A stretch of 30,417 bases of DNA from the NCBI GenBank assembly GCA_033557685.1, contig JAWQRN010000382.1, positions 1 through 30,417 of the forward strand. The letters run 5' to 3'. Made by a program: the position numbers and the translations under genes. The DNA is from Sperchopsis tessellata (lineage: Eukaryota > Arthropoda > Insecta > Coleoptera > Hydrophilidae). Below the pieces are notes generated by a model. It was given only the letters and a program-made list of their open reading frames with translations, was not told where the DNA came from and did no database searches. Shown piece after piece: positions 19,727-30,295 of this stretch (position 1 is the first letter of the stretch; each line of letters opens with the position of its first letter).

Positions 19727-19885
19727 AAAACGTTTTGGTGTGACATGGTTCAAACGCCTTTCTCAAGTCAGAAAGCAGGGCATTATGATGTTCAAAACTG
19801 TGTGATACATGTTCCAAAAACGATAATATAGCATCAGATACACTTTCTTTGTAGGAACCTAAACTGATTACATCTCGAACTACTT
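19727..19885 (-). mobile_element. Antisense RT fragment of a second LINE, copy A
   Basis: On the minus strand this reads KESVSDAILSFLEHVSHSFE, then HHNALLSDLRKAFEPCHTK. This is the conserved RT stretch (…ST.DAI…FLDLSKAFD.VSH) of CR1/Loa/I-type LINEs. It interrupts the Jockey-like ORF between FGFREKRSTS and LLDVEKAFD, in the opposite orientation. A related copy lies near 21285. Edges are approximate. Confidence 0.6.
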
Positions 19886-20870
19886 CAACTTCTGGATGTA
19901 CACAGAAATGGTATTACTAGATGTTGAAAAAGCATTTGATATTGTATGGCACGGAGGACTCATCTGTACATGGTAGGTTTGAACTTATAAGCAATTCTAT
20001 ATTATTAAATTCTTTTCAGTTATCGCCGGCTAAGGTAGTTCACTGTTCAACTAAATTATAGCTCTGTAGCAAGCGACTTATTGTAGCAGGTTTTACACAG
20101 GGATATATCAAAACTTTTTTTTTTCACTGTATATAAATGATTTTCCAAGAATTCCTAATATTGCAATGACTCCTTTTTTGCAGGAGACACAGCAATCCCT
20201 GCTCATTAATGTGGAAATGGTTCATCTCTAGAAGACTTCACAGACACTTGGTCATAGCAAAAGAGTTCTTCGAGTCGTGGAAGTTAATGATCAAAGACGA
20301 CACAATTAAATACATCACGTTTTCAATTGAGAACACCAGCCACCGATCTTCATAGATAATAATAAAGTTTAAGGAAGAAACGGCGTCAAGCATTTAGGTG
20401 TGACACATGATAGTAGACTCAACTTCAACGAGCATATGGAGAACGTTAGGACCAAGGCATCAACAACAACGAGGAGTTTATACCCAATAATCAACAGACG
20501 ATTGATGATGAGTCTGAAGAACAAGATTACGACCTACAAGGATTACATCAGACTAATCTTGACCCACGGATACCAAGTATAGAGCTGCGTCAGTGACACT
20601 GACCTGAAGAGGATCGATACCAATGAATCCATGTACCTGATGATGTTCACGAATGCATCATAGTTTGCAAATAGCGAAGAAGTTAAAGGAACAGCCGACA
20701 TACAGGTCATTCTAGACCTCGTCCAACGACAAGGGGAGAATTTTTACCAGCTGAAATTGAGAGAGGAATCATTCCACAGAGAGATAGTAGCCTTTGATAT
20801 CGATTGCCGAAGAGAAAATTCATCTAGAATTATTTAGAAGACTGTGCCTAGCTGCAATACAGAGACAACC

Positions 20871-21284
20871 CCGGCGAATACATTGTTTTAATGAAATTTT
20901 TTAGGTTTATTTGAATATATTTTGTTCATGATATTATAATGCATAGCGTCACAAATTACTAAATAAGGAACATATGTACTATATATTTTTAAGTTAAGGA
21001 CAAGGAATATTTATTATTATGAAGAGTTCATAATAAATAAACATTCTAACTATTATGAATGCCAATCCAAATAATAGTGTAACGGTAGGACAAGCGCTAA
21101 GATGGCCCTGTAGCATTTGTAAGGATAAACAAAGAAAGATAATTTATTCAACATATTTACATGTTAAGTCAAAACGAACGGCTCTAGTTATTTACTTTAT
21201 GTCACTCTATTTGCTGTCGACAAATAAGAGCTTTTGTCCATTTTTCAAATAAGTATATACCTAAGATTCAGTCGCAAAACAGGG
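20871..21284. other. LINE 3' flank and AT-rich DNA
   Basis: Sequence after the Jockey-like ORF, with no further motif. A short open frame near 21055-21252 (…CSICKDKQRK…) was not recognised. Confidence 0.4.
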
Positions 21285-21370
21285 TGTTACAGTTCCTATG
21301 ATGTTCAAAACTGTGGGACACATATTCAACAAGCGATAGTATAGCATCAGATGTACTTTCTTTTTTTTTA
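21285..21370 (-). mobile_element. Antisense RT fragment of a second LINE, copy B
   Basis: On the minus strand this reads ESTSDAILSLVEYVSHSFEH and HRNCNTLFCD, clearly related to copy A 1.5 kb away. About 55 of 68 bases look alike by eye in the core TATGATGTTCAAAACTGTG-to-CTTTCTTT segment. It is closer to the family consensus (ST.DAI) than copy A. Truncated at both ends. Confidence 0.55.
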
Positions 21371-22019
21371 ACTCAAATTATTGATTTGACAAACATTTTT
21401 TAAAGAAAATTCGAGAAGGGATACAATTCGTTTTGGAAAACATCGGGGGGTAAAACTGTAACTCGAGGTTAACTTTGGATTACTGTTCTTGAAACTGGTA
21501 CAACCCTGGCCATATTCGTTTGATCTGAAAAGACGACTCATGTTTAAAATCAAGCATTGATAATGTCAGCAATTATTAGTGATATGATTGGCTCGACATC
21601 CTCCATCACTATATTGTTATGATTTCAGTAGAGTAGTCAATAAACTCATAACATGTTGGCATATCCTCTACAGGTATTGGTTTTTTGTTTTGTTTTTGTT
21701 TTTGTTTATTAGCTTTCATATTGAAGATTCTTTGATCTCGCTCTAATTTATAAGGAGCTGATTTATGTGTTCTGAGCTTGTGTTATAATATTATAATCAT
21801 TTTTGAACAGCAAATGATGTTTCCTATATCCGCAGACGCCCTGTAAATATACTCAAGAAGTTCTTTTGAAAGGTTCAACTTACGGGAAAAACATCAGAGC
21901 CGATCCTGTCTAGAAGAATTCTCTATTTCGTGCACGTAAGTTGTAAGTAAGAAAAAGCAGCGAGGAGCTAATTACAAGAGTACACTCAAGAAGTCGAATG
22001 AAATGAATCGTACAAGCGA
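21371..22019. other. Unassigned AT-rich DNA
   Basis: No reading frame of note. A TTTTG-type simple tract lies near 21680-21710. Nothing else is recognised. Confidence 0.5.
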
Positions 22020-22640
22020 GAAAGAAGAAAGAACGGCGGTTGACGGTGACGCTCTCGAATGAAGCGAGTATATATATATATATATATACCCTCGCATTTA
22101 CATTTGTATTGTACATATACAATATGTTGTACACTGATCATTCTATGTGTACATTTACGATGACCATCTCAATAGGTTCGACAGCAACACCGTCCATTCG
22201 GCAAAAGATAAATATTGACCACGGCCACATTTTCGTTCTTTCACTAGCAAGAAACTCGCATAGTTACAGCAGCACCAGACAACAGAGTACCTCCCTACCT
22301 ATACACCTAACGTATCTAGAGAGTCCTCAGCGGCAGAAGAGGTAGCCTTGGCCGCGTGCATGCAGTAAGTCAGCTATCGGTAGAAGAAGAGAAGAAAGAG
22401 AAAAACGGAATAACGTGCGACCTTCTTCTCAAGTGGATGGACGAAGGCCCTGGGCAGACGCGTCAACCAAAGCCACGCAGGCGGCATCTGAAGAACAGAA
22501 AAATGAAGTTCATGTACGCCGACGAGAAGAAAAAGCAGTCGATGCGAAGATGGAAAAGAGAGAAAGAGGAGATTGCAGCAACCGCATAAGTTGGATACTA
22601 TTGAAACTGTTAAGGCAGCACCTGCATATTATATGATGAT
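22020..22640 (+). other. GC-richer block, possible promoter/first exon or short K/R-rich ORF
   Basis: This block is visibly richer in G, C and CpG than its surroundings. It has a TA tract at 22069-22088 and a strong donor-like GCA|GTAAGT at 22365, which could end a non-coding first exon of a gene continuing to the right. Two overlapping + frames follow: 22356-22589 (77 codons, lysine-rich, …EEEKKEKNGITCDLLLKWM…) and 22415-22636. Neither matches a known family, and both lie after the putative donor. I cannot decide between regulatory DNA, a small gene and an unknown repeat. Confidence 0.3.
22069..22088. repeat. (TA)10 microsatellite
   Basis: Ten TA units within the GC-richer block. Confidence 0.9.
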
Positions 22641-23594
22641 GCGCTTCTTCCCTCGCAACTGCTATAAAAGCAGATTATCATTATTTATAAAATTCTACTG
22701 AATGTTGTTACAATATGTGTCCATGTTACCGTCTACACATATCTATTGGCTACTGGACACAGTTAATAAAAATGCATATAAAAATGCCTAACGAAACAGA
22801 CTATTTATTAGCTTTAAGCATAACTGTACTTATAATCATAATTTAATTGGTACTATAACTACATATCGTTATTCATACCTGAATAGTGGTCTTAAACTGC
22901 CTGTGCCACACTTTGTTTCCATACAGCTATGTAAACTAATATATCTATTTACTTTCATATGTTTTCTACGTCAAATTAATTTAGTTATTAGAACCGTCTC
23001 TTATAAACATGCTCCCTATTCGTTTCCTTTCTTTTATTTGAATTCGCTCAAAACCTGTAATTTATGTTTATACCTATGTTCATTTTTCCATTTATAGGGA
23101 ACCCATCTTTTACACATCATATTTTCAAGTCAAAATCACATAATTACACTTTGAATATTGCAAGAACAAAAAATGTGCGACATTCTTACAACAATGAACG
23201 AACGCGAAAACTTGTCCACCGTTTTTCTTCCTAGAGGGAATAATGTGCTTCTCAAACTAATTTCTTATACAAGAATATAGATTCAGCACTGAAAGAAAGG
23301 ATAACATTACAAGCGTGGTATGTCCACGAACAAGGAGGTAAAATGCAATTCATACTTGCCAACAGACATCCCTTCGTACGGAATTTATATCAGTTGATAG
23401 ATGAATGAACCATACTCCAACACATTATCATAAACATAAGTAAATATTATAGGAAAATGATCTAAGGGGTTGCGCGATGGACGGTGAGTATATTACTAAA
23501 AGGTTTCCTTTTCCAGAAGCCGGTAGTATAAGTTAGCAAACTTTTGAAATTGTTTCTAAGTTAATCCACCCCTTCACTTAATCACGCCATCTTA
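22641..23594. other. Unassigned DNA
   Basis: A TATA-like CTATAAAAG near 22661 sits in a small palindrome (CTGCTATAAAAGCAG). No protein motif is seen. The right end may include the unrecognisable N-terminal part of the Penelope-like element. Confidence 0.4.
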
Positions 23595-24670
23595 TCTCTT
23601 AAAAATCGTATCGTAAGACTTACAATCTCCTTATCAACAAGGCTGACAAAGGTTCTTGTGTCGTCCTTTTGGACAAATCTGATTATGTAAATCAGGTGGA
23701 ATCTTTCTTGACGAAAAATGGTTTTAATATGACAAAATCCAGCCCTGCCAATACATGAGAGCTTTTCGCTCTTTCATATCATATCATAAAAATAAAAGAT
23801 GTCCCAAGAGCGGAAAACTTAAATTTTTAATAAAAAAAAAAATTGTTGGAAAACTCACCGTTCACGTGTTGTTGTTCAATGGACCAATTGACGAACTCTC
23901 TTCGCTGTGTATGGTATGTAGGCTTGAGTTGTTGAGTCAGTTGGATTTTGTAGGCATGTAGACGCAAATATTTCATGAGAATACTTTACATAGTGCATCT
24001 TGAAATGTCCAATTCTTGAGCACGATGCCAAATGTGTGATTCCAGACTCTCGGTGATGTTTTCTGTTGAACGACCTGGACGAACACGTGTCGATGGTCTG
24101 ACATCGGACCGTTGATGCACTTGAAACATTTTGATTACTAAAATCGTGGCAGTCTAACTTTCACCATTTTTGAAATAATGTTTAACAATAAGAATGCGTT
24201 GTTGTGTCGAATAGCGATCCATTTTTAATAATAACGGACTGTCTACTATCGAACTATCATAATGGTTTGACTGTCAAAGCACAACAGCAAAATTGGCGCA
24301 AAATTTAAATTTTCCGCTCTTCATAAGGTCACCACTTTGAACCCGTCTTTCCCAAAGTCCATAAAAATGGTTGCCCTATTAGACCTGTAGTTTTGTACTC
24401 CAATTTCTATGCCCATAGACTGGCAAGTTTCTTGTGTGGGAGCCTTAAGAGCAACTTTAATTTCTGTCAAAAATAATACCGAATTTTCGTATAAACTGCC
24501 TGGTTCATCTTTTAAGGTTGATGAATATCTTTGAACAGCCTCTTTTGATGTAAGCACCCCAGTACCTGTTTCTGGATGCTTATAACATTAGTAAACTTCG
24601 TTCCGAATCCAAGGCTTCAGCTGTGAAGGTTTCCTGCATAATGGATTGCTTAAAACTTGCGTTACAGCAG
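23595..24670 (+). mobile_element. Penelope-like element RT remnant, split by a DNA transposon
   Basis: The left part (23631-23805) reads NKADKGSCVVLLDKSDYVNQ then VESFLTKNGF, the KADKG..VV..K.DY signature at the start of Penelope-like RTs. The right part (24330-24670) reads FPKVHKNGCPIRPVVLYSNF (family YGLPKVHK..PLRPIVS), HRLASFLCGSL, then after a frameshift SYKLPGSSFKVDEYL, ASFDVSTPVP (motif SFDV.SL.T.VP) and SCIMDCLKLAL. The element at 23806-24321 sits between these halves, interrupting the frame after KRCP. Stops and frameshifts make it inactive. No GIY-YIG endonuclease is visible; the right end is replaced by mariner element 3. Confidence 0.8.
23806..24321 (-). mobile_element. Internally deleted Tc1/mariner-type element with near-perfect TIRs
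   Basis: The 21-base terminal repeats at 23806-23826 and 24301-24321 (AAGAGCGGAAAA[C/T]TTAAATTT) match at 20 of 21 positions. Inside, on the minus strand from ATG 24222, is the N-terminal part of an IS630-Tc1-mariner transposase: MDRYSTQQRILIVKHYFKNG, a deletion, then RPSTRVRPGRSTENITESLE, HIWHRAQELDIS, and near the other end KIQLTQQLKPTYHTQRREFV then NWSIEQQHVNGEF. The catalytic domain is absent, so the 516-base copy is non-autonomous. It is inserted in the Penelope-like element. No clear target-site duplication was seen. The well-kept termini suggest a fairly recent insertion. Confidence 0.85.
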
Positions 24671-25110
24671 ATACAATAGCGATCAAATTATGAACGGGAT
24701 TGTCACCGAGGATGAAACGTGGGTTTATCAGTCGAAGCAGGAGTACATGCAGTTACATAAAAAAAAACACATCACCCCCTAAGAAGTTCAAGGTGTCACA
24801 TCGGTTATAAAAATCATGGTTACTGCTTATTTATTACAAAAGATAGGCTGTAAATAACTGGACAGTACTAATCTGGCTTGCTGCAACAGTTAAATGAAGC
24901 TGTATAGGAGAAAATTGACAGAGGGTGCTGATTTTCCACGACAATGCGCCCGTGCACAACAGCAATGTTGCATTTGTTACTCTTCACAACTGTGGCTTCG
25001 AAACTACCCTCCCTTTAGCCAAGACCCAGACCTGGCTTCGTCAGACTATTATTCACTCACAAATATAAGAAAAAACTACGAAGCGAGACATTTACTACGA
25101 AAAAGTTAAT
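24671..25110 (+). mobile_element. Mariner element 3, truncated transposase
   Basis: Across three frames: IMNGIVTEDETWVYQ near 24690-24735 (first catalytic Asp), PPKKFKVSH near 24778, KIMVTAY near 24810, IFHDNAPVHNSNVAFVTLHN near 24932-24990 (second Asp), then DLASSDYYSLTNIRKN near 25029-25077 (third Asp). This is a mariner lineage different from elements 1 and 2. The N-terminal half and both terminal repeats are missing, and frames shift several times. It abuts the Penelope-like remnant on the left. Confidence 0.8.
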
Positions 25111-26479
25111 ATTGCAATTTCGGTCTATTTTATTCTAAATTTTCGTAAAGTCGAAATCGTCTTAAAACGCAACAAATTACGGGTGATTCGAAAATCAAAT
25201 AAGCGTGAAAATGACTCTTGAATGAATTTAAAAAATCTATTGCCATGGCAACCGAAACTAAAACGTGTAATCGATGAACAAACCTCATTATTTTATGAAT
25301 TTAAATATGTTTTTCATTTGCTTATCTGGTGAGATTTTAAAAAGGTATGATTATATCAAAATCTAACTTTCTTTTGAATAACGTTCAATAGTATAGTAAA
25401 AGAATTACTTAATAATTAAAATAAGTGTAGTAAGACTAGTATTTTATAATGTGAATGTTAAGTAATAGTTTAAATTATTTCTTATTTATGCCATGTTAGG
25501 TGTAAGTAATTACTAAATATCCCATTTATAGAGGGGGGAGGGGTTATTCAAAAATCTACGCAGGAGGGACTCTGATTCTATGGTATGCCACTGGCTGCTA
25601 AAAATAAAAAATAAACAAATCGTGACAAATGGCATCGAATCAATCGGAATTAAAGCGTTATTAAAAAATAAACTATAGTTCTACGAATATCAACAATCTC
25701 TGATATAGAAAATGTACAAACATTCTTCGATCTCAATCAGTATTAAGTATTTGTGGCAGAATATTATAGAATTAGAGGAGAGACCGTAATTTACAACTTT
25801 CTCTGTAACCTTGAAAAGAGAGAAGAAAATACGGATGGGCAGGGCATCTTTAGTGTTCCACACACATGTTCTTTTCGAGTTTAGGAAAATGAGTAAAAAA
25901 TGGCCGCTTCGTTTCAAAGAATTGAAAAATTACCATTTAACAAACAAAAATTGGTGATATGACCTGAATAACCAACAGATGTAGATTTCGCATACAAAGT
26001 GAACCATTTAAAACGTTATAAAATATTTACCCACCAGAGCACGAATGAATAATTCTACTTTCTTCGTATTGAGTGTACGTACATCTAGAAGAAATCTTGT
26101 TGCTAACCAGGGCAATCGGTGTGCCTAACCAAATATTGTTTATGTTTAATTTGGAATGGGCGACAGAACAATAATTTTTCATTTCACTTAAGATCTTAGG
26201 TTGTAAATTGTAAGATTTGGTATGAAGTTCATTAGACATTAAGGTACTTCCACCAATACCTAGTCTCTAAAATAAGTAGTTTGTTGAAACTGGAAGAAAA
26301 AATAAAAAAAGAAATAATGGTAGAAGGTGGACTAAAAGTGTTTTGTATATATTGATTGTAGGGACAGACATGGGCTTTCTTCGTCCTCCATTTGTGTTGG
26401 AGGCCACAGTGTGGCTGGTTCTGTGTCGTGTGATGGCTGGTTATGTATCGAGACCTAGCAGTCCACAAAGAAGGCAACA
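25111..26479. other. AT-rich intergenic DNA, nothing recognised
   Basis: No motif-bearing frame, terminal repeat or RNA-like box was seen. A G-rich run (GAGGGGGGAGGGG) lies near 25533. Confidence 0.5.
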
Positions 26480-26775
26480 GAAGAAACCGGTCTCTCTTGG
26501 CTGCCTCTGACTTTTTAATACGCGCCAGTGTATATTTCTTTTTATTTTCATTCTTATGTGCTGTGCCTGTCTCTGCATGTGTGTGTGTGTGTGTCTGAGT
26601 AACTAACTATACTGCCGCCTCTGTTTGTGTGAGTGTTAAGCGGTTGTGCCCCCACCTAGACAGGTAGATCTGCCGGCCGGATACCTGTCCAGTACTCAGG
26701 CAATGGTCGTACCAATAGTTTCCCATAGACCCGACCCACTCACCACGGCCACCAACTCTTCACCCTGAATTCAAT
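26480..26775. repeat. GC-richer unassigned segment with (TG)n
   Basis: Contains a TG tract at 26578-26594, then a GC-richer segment at about 26640-26760 (…GCCGGCCGG…, GACCCGACCCACTC). It has the look of a repeat or an old UTR, but I found no coding motif, pol III boxes or termini. Confidence 0.3.
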
Positions 26776-29754
26776 TGTTACAAGTTGACGACGTCTACTT
26801 GGGTTTGAGCATTTTATTTCAATATGTCCAGCCTACATACAATCGAAGCATTTACGTCAAAATAATTATGAACAGTGGGCTTGGGTTCCTTGAAGAAGCA
26901 AACACTCATCATTAAAAGGCACCCACAGAACTACGCGGTTCTTTTAAAACTAAGTGAGAGTGACTACCATCAAGTACCTGAGGGGCCACCTGTTGCTCCC
27001 ATATGATGCTACCTGTCCAAGTCCATAGTTGGGTAAGACGATTTTTTATTTATTTATCTTAACAAGCTGACTTCAAGCGGCAAATCTTTTTTTTTTGTAC
27101 AAATTATATGAGTAACTTTTGAGTATAGAGAATTATCTAAATATTCTTACGTTTGTACATTAATATAAACTTTATTTTCTCTTGATGGTAGGTAAACATT
27201 GCATCACTTTTCATTGAACGCGAAACATTTTTTTTTTTCATTTAGTTAAAGTAAAAAGTAAATTTCAAGGTCACTTCTTATTTAAATACAAATACTCGAT
27301 AAAAATGTACCTAGATTTTATATCTTATGGATAAAAAATAGAAGGAGTTAAAAAAAGAAAAACGGTTAGATAAATGTTTGTGAAATAATGGTTTTTAAAG
27401 AACAATAGAAACTTTAATTTACCATCTGCCCGTAAAAAACACACCTGACACGTCCCTATGGTAGGGTGGAGTTAGATTCCCAACTAGCAGCATTCTTATG
27501 GAAAGCGTCGTCGCCATTGTTATAAATGCATTTTGGTTTTATACTTTGTTACACATTCGTTTTCATAAGTTTACGCAAATATGAAGTAAACTAAATAGTT
27601 AAATGTGGAGGTACTAATTGCAATAATTAATTTGTCCCCTTTCTCGTTATAACAAGACGAGCAACCTTAATGTGGAATTTAAAACAAAAATCAACGAAAG
27701 TTTGTTAGAACTTCGGGTAAAAAAATATATTTGTAATAATTAGCTATTATTTGATTCGTGTCTGCAATGAAATATTTATTTTAACAAAGACTTCGTTGTT
27801 GTTGACTTGGCCGCAGCCACATAACGCCATCGAAGTCTCGTCGTACAGGTGTATATTTCACCATCATTGTTTTAAAATATAAAATAAACCTTGTATGTAT
27901 TTACAAGTAATATTTTTCTAATTGGATATATCTAAATACAAACCGCATGTTTCATTCATGGATACACATATGATCCGGAATCCACAGGCATAGGAATTTA
28001 CGTGTTTGTACTTCCAACAAAAGGCTTGGGTATGTAGGTGTACGTACGGTTATTCTAGAGTAAAAGGGGGGAAACAAACAAAAGCGAAATTTAGCACGGG
28101 CAATTGAAACAACAGACGGCCGAAAACAAACGCGAAAAATGAAACACACCACAGTCAGACCACCATTTGTTTTATATGCACAGACATGTCAAGGTCGTTG
28201 ACATTGCACACAAGGTCGCAACTTGATTTTTACCAATTACTCCCAAGGATGAGAACCAACCTACCTACTATTTGATATAAACATTGATTTGGGAAAATAT
28301 CCTCATATTTCGTCTAACCAAAATACAGTGAGAGCCAAAATAATTTTAAATACACAATTTCACACATTAATTACTTTAAATACTTCATTCTTCGGGTACT
28401 TACGAATTATTTCCCCATTCCCTTGCGCAGTACGAAATAACTTTGAGTTTGAATGATTCAATTTAACACAATTTCCAACACAAAATATGTTCTGCTCTAT
28501 CTTCGAATTCATCAATTTGCACACTGTCAAAATGTCAAAAGCGATTAATAGAATGCAATTTTTGTTATTTCTATTAAAAATTATCAAATCATTTAGGCTC
28601 AACATGTTAAAGCATCATCGTTCTAAATTTATTTTTTCATTGATTTTATTTATTCTTACCCAATTTTTTTAATTTTAATCGCGTGGCTGATCTTAATAAA
28701 AATTCTCTCAACTGGAGCGATGAAAAATGTTGCTAGACTTTTCAAACTTAAAAGTATTAACTAAAAAAAAGTACGGGGTTCCCTTTAGTTGAATATGAAA
28801 TATTTTGGTGTCATAACTATCCAATCACATATATACGATTGCTACACGGGTGTTTTAAGCAAAAGTACATGAAAGGTAGTGGGATGAGGTAGTTTTCGTA
28901 AGTAACTCTCACTTACACTGTGAGAGAACAATAAAAATATAAGAAAATGACCAGAAATCACAATCCCTTATATTGTAAATGGGTGAATAAATGGATTCAG
29001 TAGAACTTTCTACTAAAATCAATTTACCTTTTTCTGCCACACAAAGGATGCCACTCGAATGTTTTTTTTTTTTTGATATCTCGTACATAATTCCATTCCT
29101 CCATTCGAATTGCGTATTGAGAGATTTGTTAGACTACATACGTATGTCAAGAGACTAAAATTTGTACGGCCGAGACGTTATATTTTTAAGAGTAAACTTT
29201 CGGTGTTGCTTTTATTTATGCTTCTATTTGTGAACCTTTAAATAAGGCAAAATCTATACATTTCAAAAAAAAAAAAAATATATGGAACTAATTTAAAATT
29301 TGCCAGATATTGTATAAAACAAGGATGTGAACGTCGTCTTTGTATGTGTGTGTCTGGAAATGAATAGTTAATAAATCCATTAAAGACCAACGGACTGCAA
29401 AACCTGTGGCCTTGAAATAATCCACTGAACACAAACACTACTCGCACTTATACATCGAACGCATCTGTACGTTCATGGAGGTTCGCATGTGTAGATATGG
29501 GTACAATTATTATTGCCGGTGGTTCTAATTTTCATGCTTTCATGAAATTATATTTTTACTTATTTTGCATCTGCGTATCCATTAATGTAAATGTAAATGA
29601 TTTGTTATAAAAAAAAACATTTACTTCCCTTTCGTATTAGAGCCATTGAAATTAATTTGAAAATCATTTGACTTTGACTATAATTGAATCATCGCAATCC
29701 CTTTTTAAAGAAAATATAAATCACGCATCTAACTCTTCTGTGTACATAGAAATG
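26776..29754. other. AT-rich intergenic DNA, nothing firmly recognised
   Basis: About 3 kb with only short frames lacking motifs. Homopolymer T or A runs occur near 27088, 27230, 29060 and 29266. One spot at 28773 (TACGGGGTTCCCTTTAGT) resembles the terminal repeat of mariner element 1. No exon or RNA gene is supported. Confidence 0.5.
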
Positions 29755-29970
29755 CAGTGCCGGATCTACACAGAGGCAAACCTACCTTCAGCTTAATAGT
29801 AGCACCGTAACTCGGCTTGGCTTGTTGGAGTCGAGGACTCGCCAGGGAGTGGACAGGTTAATGTGCCTGGCGCACCTGACCTTGAAAAGGCCAACCCGTT
29901 CGTTCATTCGTCCAACAAGTGACTACCAGCATTATTATGCTAATTAAAAATAATAATATATTAATCAAAC
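29755..29970 (+). repeat. Possible dispersed repeat with an A/T-rich 3' tail
   Basis: Starts CAGTGCCGGATCTAC, reminiscent of the termini of hAT-type elements, and runs through a GC-richer body (GGCGCACCTGACC near 29868) to TTAAAAATAATAATATATTAA near 29942-29962. That tail resembles the one on the 5S-derived SINE. No matching inverted end, pol III box or duplication was found, so the class is undecided. Confidence 0.35.
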
Positions 29971-30295
29971 AATAAAGTTAGGCAATGTTTGTAAATATCA
30001 CTAAACACACCTGCTTACCTCGCCTCCCTCGCAACGCCGCGTAATATCCTCCTCTTTGCGTTTTATGCATGCTTGAGTATTGTGGCGGGAAGTCAGACAC
30101 TCCATAACACGGGTATTTGTGGGATTGGTTTGTTTTACTTCGTCCGTGGCGTCTATGCCATTATACATATATTGTAATCACCGAATACATCAATAAAATA
30201 ATACCAATTATTGGCTGGAATTCAGTTTAGGCCATTATCCATCTGCAGTTCCTATCTAACTGTGATAAGTGCTTCTAAACGATCTCATAAACTGT
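29971..30295. other. Unassigned DNA
   Basis: A mildly GC-rich patch near 30010-30060 and an ATCAATAAAATAATACC stretch near 30189. Nothing is recognised. Confidence 0.4.

Larger units (their letters stand above)
18700..20870 (+). mobile_element. Jockey-like LINE, decayed ORF2, with later insertions
   Basis: Frames change repeatedly, but the order is that of a Jockey-clade reverse transcriptase ORF: PEYIKDAIRRKNRLGRR near 18850 (linker after the endonuclease), LKVVLFKRIKNYV and MMEELFGFREKRSTS near 19625-19720, MVLLDVEKAFDIVWHGGLI near 19910-19965, VAGFTQG near 20085, FFSLYINDFPRIPNI near 20125-20160, FAGDTAI at 20177-20197, KHLGVTHDSRLNFNEHMENV near 20388-20445, RSLYPIINRR near 20478, LTHGYQV near 20560, and a C-terminal NASFANSEEV-like stretch near 20655-20690. 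The catalytic FADD box has become FAGD. Interrupted by a 5S-derived SINE (19272-19495) and an antisense LINE fragment (about 19727-19885). The 5' limit is uncertain; the endonuclease domain is missing. Confidence 0.88.
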
